The position numbers and the translations under genes are program-made. Below are positions 56,683 to 64,000 of a DNA stretch of 64,000 nucleotides, piece after piece (within the stretch, counting starts at the first letter, position 1; each line of letters opens with the position of its first letter). The stretch comes from Bacteroidota bacterium (GTDB lineage Bacteria; Bacteroidota; Bacteroidia; Bacteroidales; Prolixibacteraceae): contig JAJUGZ010000006.1 in assembly GCA_029265715.1 (NCBI GenBank), positions 1 to 64,000 on the forward strand, written 5' to 3'. The notes under the pieces were generated by a model. The model was not told where the DNA came from. It did not search any database and worked only from the letters and a program-made list of their open reading frames with translations.

Positions 56683-58662
56683 TTGAAAAAGCCCGAAATA
56701 CTCGTTCCGGTTGGTAATTCAGAATCGTTTTATGCCGCATTGAATGGTGGGGCTGATGCTTTATTTTTAGGCCTTCAAAGTTTCAATGCCCGCGGTCGTG
56801 CCAGCAATTTTACTCCGGAGCAGCTTCAATTAATTATTAAACGGACACACGAAAAGGGCGTAAAAGTGTATGTTACACTGAATATTTTAATTAAGAATCA
56901 AGAACTTAAAAAACTTCTGGATACCCTTGCTTTTTTGGATGCCATCCGCGTTGATGCAGTAATCATTCAGGATTGGGGCGTATATTACCTGATCAAAAGG
57001 TATTTCCCGAAACTACGGGTTCATGCCAGCACCCAGATGGGGAACCACAATTCGGTCGGGGTTAACTTTGGAACTCAAAAAGGAATTTCCCGTACGGTGC
57101 TGGCCCGGGAACTTACCATGACTGAACTCGCTGAAATCAGGCACAAAAGCAAAGCCGAACTTGAAGTGTTTGTGCATGGCGCCTTGTGTTATTCTTTTTC
57201 CGGAATGTGCCTGTTTAGCAGTTATTTGGGCGGACAGGGAGCCAATCGCGGATTGTGTAAGCAATCGTGCCGCCGGATTTATCACAATGCAGAAAATGAG
57301 GCATATTTGTTCAGCCTGAAAGATAATCAGCAGTTAAAAAATCTGGCAGAATTGGCTCAATTAGGCATCGATTCCTTGAAAATAGAAGGACGGATGAAAT
57401 CGGCCGACTATGTTAGCCAGGTTTGTCGGGCTTATCGCTTGGCATTGGATCGGCCAGATAAAATGGAAGAAGCAGCCCGAATGCTTGAATTGGATATGGG
57501 ACGCGAAAAAACTTCCTATTTTTTGGGTCGAGAAGTTCACGATGCCATAACAACAGATCCTTCAACCGGGATCCGGATTGGTCAAATTAAGGCAGTCGGA
57601 AAAAATGAAATCCGCTTTAACAGTTTTCTTGAACTAAAAGACGGATATCGGCTTCGTATCAGAAATTTATCTGCAACAGAGCCTGTTTATGTAACGATTG
57701 AAAATGTCCGAAAGGCAGCAGGATGCGAATATTTGTTGAAAACGGGGGCCAAAGGTATTTCGGTCGGCGACGATGTGCTGCTGGTCCGATTAAACCAGCA
57801 GAGTTTTCCTTCGCGCCTGGGAAATGTGCAACAAGTCCAGGCACCCCGGCTCCGCAAGCCTGATTGGGCCTTGGTTCAAAAAGAATTGCAAGTGAAACCT
57901 GATCCGGCAAGTATGTTGCTGGCCCGAATTGATAGTCCCGAGTGGTTCGGAAAAATCCGTTTCGAAGATTTTGATGTGGTTATCTTGTCGTTCTCACGGT
58001 CTGCCTGGCAGGAGATAGATTTTTCGGCATCAGTTTTTCAGGATAATAAAGCCAAAATCAGGATTGAATTTCCAGGATTTATTCCGGAAGGGAAGTTGTT
58101 TTTTTATCAGGAACTGGCTCAAAAAGCAGTTGCAAACGGCCTATCTGATTTTTCGCTTAGCCACCTCTCTCAGCGTCTGATATTGCCGGCAGGGAGCCGG
58201 TTTGGTACCAATGAACGGGTTTATGTTTTGAATGATGCTACCGCCCGGATGTTGGCAGATGAAGGAATTTCGGATTTTACTTACCCGCTTGAAAACGAGC
58301 TGGAAAACCTGCAAGCTATGAGTAACCGGAACGGGATTATCCCGATGTATTTTTATCCGGAGTTGTTTTATTCGAGAATGCCTGTTCCCAAAAAGGTTAC
58401 AACCAGCTGGCTGATTGACGAAAACAATAAAAAATATGCTGTGAAACGAAAAGATGGACTTACAGTTGTAACGCCAGCGATGCCGGTATGTTTGTTTCAG
58501 TATCGTCAACAATTAGAGAAACTGGGTTACCGGAAGTTTTTACTTGATTTTTCCGGCGAACAGATCTCAGTAAATACATTGAAACGCTTGCTAAAAAAAT
58601 TCCGTAACAACGAACAGGTCAACCCGTCAACTGTTTTTAATTTCAGACAGGGACTAAAATAA
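56683..58662 (+). CDS. Peptidase U32 family protein (probable TTG start)
   Basis: EILVPVGNSESFYAALNGGADALFLGLQSFNARGRASNF; VHASTQMGNHNSVG; EVFVHGALCYSFSGMCLFSSYLGGQGANRGLCKQSCR; LKIEGRMKSADYVSQVCRAYR. Confidence 0.95.
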   Translation: MKKPEILVPVGNSESFYAALNGGADALFLGLQSFNARGRASNFTPEQLQLIIKRTHEKGVKVYVTLNILIKNQELKKLLDTLAFLDAIRVDAVIIQDWGVYYLIKRYFPKLRVHASTQMGNHNSVGVNFGTQKGISRTVLARELTMTELAEIRHKSKAELEVFVHGALCYSFSGMCLFSSYLGGQGANRGLCKQSCRRIYHNAENEAYLFSLKDNQQLKNLAELAQLGIDSLKIEGRMKSADYVSQVCRAYRLALDRPDKMEEAARMLELDMGREKTSYFLGREVHDAITTDPSTGIRIGQIKAVGKNEIRFNSFLELKDGYRLRIRNLSATEPVYVTIENVRKAAGCEYLLKTGAKGISVGDDVLLVRLNQQSFPSRLGNVQQVQAPRLRKPDWALVQKELQVKPDPASMLLARIDSPEWFGKIRFEDFDVVILSFSRSAWQEIDFSASVFQDNKAKIRIEFPGFIPEGKLFFYQELAQKAVANGLSDFSLSHLSQRLILPAGSRFGTNERVYVLNDATARMLADEGISDFTYPLENELENLQAMSNRNGIIPMYFYPELFYSRMPVPKKVTTSWLIDENNKKYAVKRKDGLTVVTPAMPVCLFQYRQQLEKLGYRKFLLDFSGEQISVNTLKRLLKKFRNNEQVNPSTVFNFRQGLK

Positions 58663-58684
58663 GTGTTGCTTTTTCAGGAAGATT

Positions 58685-59260
58685 ATGACGTTAAATGAAT
58701 TTTATAATAGTGGTTGGTTTACGTATGCCGTCATTCCGCTTATGATATTTTTTGCCCGGATTTGCGACGTTACAGTCGGAACGATCCGCATTGTCATGGT
58801 GTCGAAAGGGCATAAGATATTTGCTCCGGTTTTAGGTTTTTTTGAGGTGATTATCTGGTTGCTGGCCATGAGCAAGATCGTACAAAACTTAGATAACTGG
58901 GTATGTTACGTGGCTTACGGAGCCGGATTTGCAACCGGCAATTATGTCGGGTTGTGGCTCGAAGAGAAGCTGGCAATGGGGATCATGCAAATTCAAATTA
59001 TTACCAGCAGAGACGCCAGTGAATTGATTAACAACTTGAAAAAACATGGTTTTGGCATAACTTATCTGGAAGCGAATGGAGCCATCGAACAGGTTGCTGT
59101 AATCTATTCGATTGTTAACCGGTCGGAGTTACCACAATTAATTGAGCTGATAAAAGCCTCAAATCCCAATGCGTTTTATTCGATTGGCGAAGTGAAATTT
59201 GTCAATAAAGGGGTGTATTCATCGGTTTCCAAATGGTCGCGTTGGCGGAAAGGAAAATAA
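58685..59260 (+). CDS. DUF2179 / UPF0316-type membrane protein
   Basis: Three TM helices then GFGITYLEANG...VIYSIVNRSELPQLIELIKASNPNAFYSIGEVKFVNKGVY. Confidence 0.88.
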   Translation: MTLNEFYNSGWFTYAVIPLMIFFARICDVTVGTIRIVMVSKGHKIFAPVLGFFEVIIWLLAMSKIVQNLDNWVCYVAYGAGFATGNYVGLWLEEKLAMGIMQIQIITSRDASELINNLKKHGFGITYLEANGAIEQVAVIYSIVNRSELPQLIELIKASNPNAFYSIGEVKFVNKGVYSSVSKWSRWRKGK

Positions 59261-59266
59261 ATGAGT

Positions 59267-60385
59267 TTATGATTTTCCGCCAGTTCCCTTTTTCCCACGT
59301 AATTCTTTGCGGGCTTCATGAATGATGGAGCGCGGTTCTTTATTCGACCTCAGTTCCAAAAGTTCGCATTCCTGGGTTACCCGATTAATCAGGGTATCAA
59401 AGTTTTCTTGTGTGATGATGCGGTTGTGCTCGTCGTGAAATAACTGCCGGTAAGGGAATTTGTGTCCCAGTTTTATTTCCAGTTCATAGAAACTGGTCAA
59501 AGGTTCTCCGGCTTGGGTTAATTCCGGGACATATAGTTCTTCGGCTTTTTCTTCCGGAGTGGACCATCCGGGCACCAGCATGGGTTCGACCGTTGAATAC
59601 AGCTTTGTTTGCCTTACCTTCAGGATTTTACCACTGGGAAGGGCTTTTTCTCGGGTCCACCAAGATCCCTGAACAGCTTCCATCGCGTTGTAAGTTTCTT
59701 CTTCTGTTTTCACAACTTTCAGTTCGTCGAGTTTGGTTTTTATGAGCTGGTCCATTGCTTTTTCGTAAGGCAAATCGCTTTTGAGTGCTTCAATTCCCAA
59801 GGTTACGCCCAGCAAATTGGAGTACCCGTCTTCGACAGAGAAACTGGAATACCGTTCCGGGATCATGGGAATGTACGATACCCGAAACCAAGTGGCAATT
59901 TCGTGCCAAACCGAAAGATCGTAAGCAATCCGTCCGGCCAGACGGAGCAGGTCGTCGTTCGACAAGTTTCCGTTTAGCGAAATATGCAAATGCTTTTCGC
60001 CTCCTTCGCGCCCCAGGTCCAGATTGATACAACCGTTTTCCTGCTGATTCAGTAAAACCGAATAAAGGTAAGCCGTCCAGTCGGCCTGATCGCGCAGATG
60101 GCCGATGTCGATAAATCCGCCACGGCGGGTATAAATGATGCCGTTCCCTTCGCCAGGTTGTCCCAGGTACCTGTGTGCGCCAAGTTCTTCCAGGCTGGTT
60201 ATTTCGGTAATTTTTATAAACGGAATTGCCAACATGCTCAGGTCTGACCCAAACGAACAGCACGTACGGATGATGCGCGGCGGAGGCGACAAAAGTTCGT
60301 GACTGTCGAGGTTAAGTGGTTTTGCTTCTGTCAAAACCGATATCACCAGGCTTGATACGATAAGAAATAAACTCTTTTTCTTCAT
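59267..60385 (-). CDS. Exported hypothetical protein (DUF4056-like)
   Basis: Start trimmed to 60385 (MKKKSLFLIVSSLVISVLTEAK signal); RTCCSFGSDLSMLAIPFIKITEITSLEELGAHRYLG; GIIYTRRGGFIDIGHLRDQADWTAYLYSVL. Confidence 0.65.
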   Translation of the reverse strand: MKKKSLFLIVSSLVISVLTEAKPLNLDSHELLSPPPRIIRTCCSFGSDLSMLAIPFIKITEITSLEELGAHRYLGQPGEGNGIIYTRRGGFIDIGHLRDQADWTAYLYSVLLNQQENGCINLDLGREGGEKHLHISLNGNLSNDDLLRLAGRIAYDLSVWHEIATWFRVSYIPMIPERYSSFSVEDGYSNLLGVTLGIEALKSDLPYEKAMDQLIKTKLDELKVVKTEEETYNAMEAVQGSWWTREKALPSGKILKVRQTKLYSTVEPMLVPGWSTPEEKAEELYVPELTQAGEPLTSFYELEIKLGHKFPYRQLFHDEHNRIITQENFDTLINRVTQECELLELRSNKEPRSIIHEARKELRGKKGTGGKS

Positions 60386-60450
60386 GGCACATTTTTCAGC
60401 AGTGCAAATATATTCAAATTCATAAAATCTGGGGTTCAGGGTCTTTGATA

Positions 60451-60500
60451 GTGAAATAGCCATAAAAGACAGACTTAGGACGAAAAATGACTATTTGTTT
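60451..60500. repeat. Palindromic intergenic repeat, copy E (divergent)
   Basis: GTGAAATAGCCAT ... AAAAATGACTATTTG. Confidence 0.45.
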
Positions 60501-60617
60501 CGCAGATTTCACGGCGTAGATTTTGGTGGATCCGGGTTCGCAAGCTCAAATCCATCTCGGTGAGAAGTTTATTGAAGGTCTGTAATCGAGCAATTAAAAG
60601 AACATCTCTGAAAGTTA

Positions 60618-60653
60618 TACAAAAGCCAGGGTCAAACTGATATGACCCCGGCT
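60618..60653 (-). terminator. Terminator of DUF2807 gene
   Basis: Minus strand GCCGGGGTCA TATCAGTTT TGACCCTGGC TTTTG. Confidence 0.65.
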
Positions 60654-60701
60654 TCAACCAAACCTTATTACTAAACTAAAACTGAACTTTCTTTTTTCGC
60701 A

Positions 60702-61427
60702 TTAGTCGCCCGAGACGATCCCGATCCCGGATATTTCTTTACGGATTTGAGGAGAACCATGATATTTTATTTTGCCTACACCCGAAATAATGGCGTCGAG
60801 GTATTCGGTCGGGAAAACACTTGCTGCCCCAAAACCTTCAATTTTTACTTTTGCCTCCCTGACTTTGAGATCTTCGGCGTCTAAATTTCCGGCTCCTGAA
60901 ACAGAAGCGTTTAGCGAATTGGCAACTCCATCCAGTTCGAAAGTGGTGCCGCCTTCGCCAATGACGGTCAGATTATTAGCTTTCAGGTTCATTTTCACGC
61001 TGGCGCCACCTTCAACGTGCATATAGAAATCGTTCAGGTTAACGTAGCCAACTGTTTCTAGTTTCATGCCGCCTTCGATAACTAATTTCTCCAAATCTTT
61101 GAACGTGATGTGCAATACTATTTTGTCAAAATCGAAATGTTTTTTAGTGATTTTCAGGTTTAGAGAGCCCGGATTGCTATCAACGTCGATGTACTCAAAG
61201 TTATCTTCGTCGGTTGTAATTTTTAAGCCCGACTGGGTTCCTTGCTGAAGGATTACCTTAAAACTTCCTTCCAGGTAGATTCGCTTGAAATCGGCAATGG
61301 TATACGTTTTTGTCATCGTCTCATCGGGTGTTGCCGGCACTTCGGCCACTGGCGAGGCCACCAGTTTCCCCAATAAGATCCCAAGAGCAAACGTTAATCC
61401 GGCGACTCGTAAAAAATGTACTGTCAT
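60702..61427 (-). CDS. DUF2807 (head GIN domain) exported protein
   Basis: YTIADFKRIYLEGSFKVILQQGTQSGLKITTDEDNFEYIDV; repeated beta-helix strands GNLDAEDLKVREAKVKIEGFGAASV. Confidence 0.85.
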   Translation of the reverse strand: MTVHFLRVAGLTFALGILLGKLVASPVAEVPATPDETMTKTYTIADFKRIYLEGSFKVILQQGTQSGLKITTDEDNFEYIDVDSNPGSLNLKITKKHFDFDKIVLHITFKDLEKLVIEGGMKLETVGYVNLNDFYMHVEGGASVKMNLKANNLTVIGEGGTTFELDGVANSLNASVSGAGNLDAEDLKVREAKVKIEGFGAASVFPTEYLDAIISGVGKIKYHGSPQIRKEISGIGIVSGD

Positions 61428-61576
61428 GAAGATCTGCAAATTGAATGGTTTAATTTGATTTCAAAATTACGACAGTGCAGTTTTTTTCAGGCCTTTTTTT
61501 CGATGAATGGCCGAAATTCACAGGTAAAACAAGTGAAACGGGAGCGATTTGAAAATAGGGTCAACTGTTTTTGCTA

Positions 61577-62164
61577 TTACTTGTTTTTTATCAGTTTCCG
61601 GATAAAGAACAGCAAATAGGTTGCCATCAGGTAAAATACCCCGGTGATGAACGCATCGGTAAACGTGATTTGATTGGTTTGTCCGATCTGGGCCACTGCA
61701 CCGATCAATACGATCGTAAGCCACAGCTGGAGCAGAAAAACCCAAAATGTTTTTTTCATCTTCAGAAGCGCAAACAGAAGACCTTCCCAAACCAAACCGG
61801 CCACAACGCTTAAAATTGTCAGCGGCAGGTTCCCTTCGGCAAAACGGATAGCCCCGAAGGCCAGCGGAACAACGCCTGCGATAAATAATACACGAAAGGC
61901 GCTATCGTGAGTCCGTTTACGGCTCTGTTCGTTCTGAATATCCGGGAACAAGGTAAATGTTCGTTTCGAATGGTCCTGAAATTCCGGGGCAATCAGATCT
62001 TGTTCTGAATGAATCAGCCCTCGCTCGATGGCTAATTTTACGGCTAATTCGACAGCCTCCGGACGGTAGTTTTTGCGTTTAATCAAAACTTCGCGCAGTT
62101 GTTCGTCGGTATAATTCCGGTAAATTGTTTCAAGTCGGGTTTCTTTTGTTTCCTGGGTTTCCAT
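61577..62164 (-). CDS. Hypothetical membrane protein
   Basis: Start trimmed to METQETKETRLE (62164); C-terminal TM helices; no family recognised with certainty. Confidence 0.6.
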   Translation of the reverse strand: METQETKETRLETIYRNYTDEQLREVLIKRKNYRPEAVELAVKLAIERGLIHSEQDLIAPEFQDHSKRTFTLFPDIQNEQSRKRTHDSAFRVLFIAGVVPLAFGAIRFAEGNLPLTILSVVAGLVWEGLLFALLKMKKTFWVFLLQLWLTIVLIGAVAQIGQTNQITFTDAFITGVFYLMATYLLFFIRKLIKNK

Positions 62165-62287
62165 GCTTTTGTTGAAAAATAGTTGGCTACAAAAATACGT
62201 CTTTGGATTTGTTAACAAATTGATTCAGGCGATAATCTTCTTTTTGAATAATTTTAAACTTGAAATTTCACACTAAAAAAAACAGAT

Positions 62288-63439
62288 ATGTACAATTTTG
62301 AATTCTATAACCCGGTAAAAATTATTTTCGGGAAAGGCGAAATAGCAAAAGTTGGTTCTCAAATTCCACAGGGCGAAAAAGTGCTGATGACTTATGGTGG
62401 CGGAAGCATTTTTAAGAATGGCGTTTACGATCAGGTAAAAGCGGCTATTGCCGGATTTGATGTAATTGAATTTGGTGGTATTGAACCCAATCCGCATTAC
62501 GAAACCCTGATGAAAGCCGTCGAACTGGTTAAAAAAGAAAACATTACGTATTTGCTGGCTGTTGGCGGAGGTTCGGTGATCGATGGAACCAAATTTATTG
62601 CAGCTGCCGTTTATTTTGACGGGAACGACCCGTGGGATATTTGCGCAAAGAAAGCCCCGGTAACTAAGGCTATGCCCATTGGTGCGGTATTGACTTTGCC
62701 AGCTACCGGTTCTGAAATGAACGGGAATTCGGTCGTTACGCGTGCCGAGTATCAGGAAAAACTATCGTTTGGTTCTCCGTTGGTTATGCCGCAGTTTTCG
62801 GTTCTCGATCCGGAAGTTATTTTTTCGCTTCCTGAAAAACAGGTTGCCAACGGCATTGTCGATGCGTTTGTGCATGTGATTGAGCAGTACCTGACTTTCC
62901 CTGTTAATTCGCCCATTCAGGACCGTTTTGCCGAAAGCATCATGAAAACCTTGGTCGAAGAAGGGCCCAAAGTGCTGGCAAACCGCGCGGATTATGATGC
63001 AGCGGCCAATTTTATGTGGAGCGCTACCATGGCGTTGAATGGTTTGATTGGCGTTGGTGTTCCGCAAGACTGGGCCACGCACATGATTGGCCACGAACTG
63101 ACGGCTTACCACGGCATTGATCACGGTCGCACGCTGGCCATCGTACTTCCAGGCGTGATGCAGGTTCGCCGTCAGGAGAAAAAAGACAAAATTTTGCAAT
63201 TGGGCGCTCAGGTATTTGGAATCACTGACGGCTCTGACGACAAGCGGATTGATGAAACGATTCAGGCAACCGTTGATTTCTTTGAATCAGTCGGGATCCC
63301 GACTCGTTTGCCCGATTATAACGTGCCAGCAGAAACAATTGCTAAAATTGCAGATCGCTTCGAAAAACGCGGATATACGGTGGGAGAGACCAAAATCGGG
63401 CCCGCTGAAATTAAATTGATTCTGGAGAATCGGCTTTAA
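62288..63439 (+). CDS. Iron-containing alcohol dehydrogenase (butanol dehydrogenase / YqhD-like)
   Basis: FYNPVKIIFGKGEIAKVG; LLAVGGGSVIDGTKFIAAA; TLPATGSEMNGNSVVTR; DWATHMIGHELTAYHGIDHGRTLAIVLPG. Confidence 0.96.
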   Translation: MYNFEFYNPVKIIFGKGEIAKVGSQIPQGEKVLMTYGGGSIFKNGVYDQVKAAIAGFDVIEFGGIEPNPHYETLMKAVELVKKENITYLLAVGGGSVIDGTKFIAAAVYFDGNDPWDICAKKAPVTKAMPIGAVLTLPATGSEMNGNSVVTRAEYQEKLSFGSPLVMPQFSVLDPEVIFSLPEKQVANGIVDAFVHVIEQYLTFPVNSPIQDRFAESIMKTLVEEGPKVLANRADYDAAANFMWSATMALNGLIGVGVPQDWATHMIGHELTAYHGIDHGRTLAIVLPGVMQVRRQEKKDKILQLGAQVFGITDGSDDKRIDETIQATVDFFESVGIPTRLPDYNVPAETIAKIADRFEKRGYTVGETKIGPAEIKLILENRL

Positions 63440-63484
63440 TCGAAGGGGTTAACGAGTAAATGGAATTTATTTCAAGATAGAATA

Positions 63485-63525
63485 AAAGTCCCCGGAATCT
63501 AACAGATACTCCGGGGACCTTTTTA
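63485..63525 (+). terminator. Intrinsic terminator after iron-containing ADH
   Basis: GTCCCCGGA ATCTAACAGATAC TCCGGGGAC CTTTTT. Confidence 0.85.
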
Positions 63526-63556
63526 ATGAGATTGGCTATTTCTTTTCCATCCAATT

Positions 63557-63713
63557 CTATTTGCAGCATGCCGGCAGTGCCTCATAGTTTTTTGTGCTGA
63601 TTTTTGACAATGGCATGTAGTAACTCAACGTTGGTTATCGCCGCTTCGATTTCGTCCGACGACGTTTTGGTCGCATTAAAACTTACGCTTGTTTGGGTAT
63701 CTTCATGGCTCAT
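63557..63713 (-). pseudogene. Degenerate HMA-domain remnant (N-truncated, frameshifted)
   Basis: Frame 1 (63713-63582) MSHEDTQTSVSFNATKTSSDEIEAAITNVELLHAIVKNQHKKL*; overlapping frame 2 KISTKNYEALPACCK* ending at 63557; matches VDFDTAKTSLDKIEAAI...TYDALPGCC of the HMA gene at 17.0-17.4 kb. Confidence 0.7.
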
Positions 63714-63797
63714 GTTTATTCGATTTGTACTCCTTTCAAATATTCAATTCGCCAGCGGATAGATTGACTTTTGACACAACCTCTTGATCTATTATGA

Positions 63798-63980
63798 TTA
63801 GCGTCTTGCCGAATGCCTCTTGATTCGTTCCCTGGTTAAACTGGTGGAATGCCCATGGGGATGAAGCTGGTCCCGGTTTACCCAGGCAACAATAAGCAGG
63901 TAAACAATGCCCAGAACAATCAGGAAAAAGCCTGTAAAAATAAATTCCGTTTTATGATGAAAGGCCATAAAAATACCCAC
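63798..63980 (-). CDS. Small membrane protein, hypothetical (near window edge)
   Basis: One or two TM segments FIFTGFFLIVLGIVYLLIVAWV; ORF of 60 aa; upstream context truncated by window end. Confidence 0.45.
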   Translation of the reverse strand: MGIFMAFHHKTEFIFTGFFLIVLGIVYLLIVAWVNRDQLHPHGHSTSLTRERIKRHSARR

Positions 63981-64000
63981 AATCAGAATACCTGCTATTA

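Noticed and set aside
1-64000. CRISPR arrays, prophage, transposase/integrase genes, restriction or defence islands
   Set aside because: No spaced direct-repeat array and no ORF with transposase, integrase, capsid, Cas or typical defence motifs was recognised.
1-64000. tRNA or rRNA genes
   Set aside because: No canonical tRNA cloverleaf or rRNA segment recognised by eye apart from the tRNA-like domain of tmRNA; an actual tRNAscan/Rfam run would be decisive.

Overview
This 64 kb window comes from a Bacteroidetes chromosome, probably Marinilabiliales/Prolixibacteraceae-like. That placement is inferred from gene content, the tmRNA tag GETNYALAA and the TTTG-N20-TAnnTTTG promoter form. Most of it is ordinary: two sensor kinases, a Cus-type RND metal-efflux operon, tmRNA (ssrA), RNase P RNA (rnpB), mazG, a GH27/GH97 pair, pyrK-pyrD, a 2-oxoacid dehydrogenase E2/E1, flavodoxin, mgsA, PFOR, peptidase U32 and an iron-containing ADH. 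The stand-out region is about 2.5-16.9 kb. It is an 11-gene co-directional cluster with five PQQ-like/BamB-like beta-propellers, an NHL propeller, a tiny Tat-exported Cys-rich protein, a Tat-exported ferredoxin, a NapH/NosR-like membrane Fe-S protein, a NuoE-NuoF fusion, and a NuoG/GltD hybrid that appears to lack its NAD(P)H domain and one of two C-terminal [4Fe-4S] clusters. No recognisable catalytic subunit (hydrogenase, formate dehydrogenase, cytochrome c) is present, so this is my candidate for an undescribed trans-envelope redox system. Other observations are: an HMA copper-binding module in three states (intact, frameshifted exactly at CxxC, and an unlisted remnant at 63.6 kb), a family of ~60-75 bp palindromic intergenic repeats, a 4x7-bp repeat upstream of a start codon, a palindrome at an XRE regulator promoter, and an unlisted 59-aa ORF. 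All family names come from reading motifs; no database searches were run.
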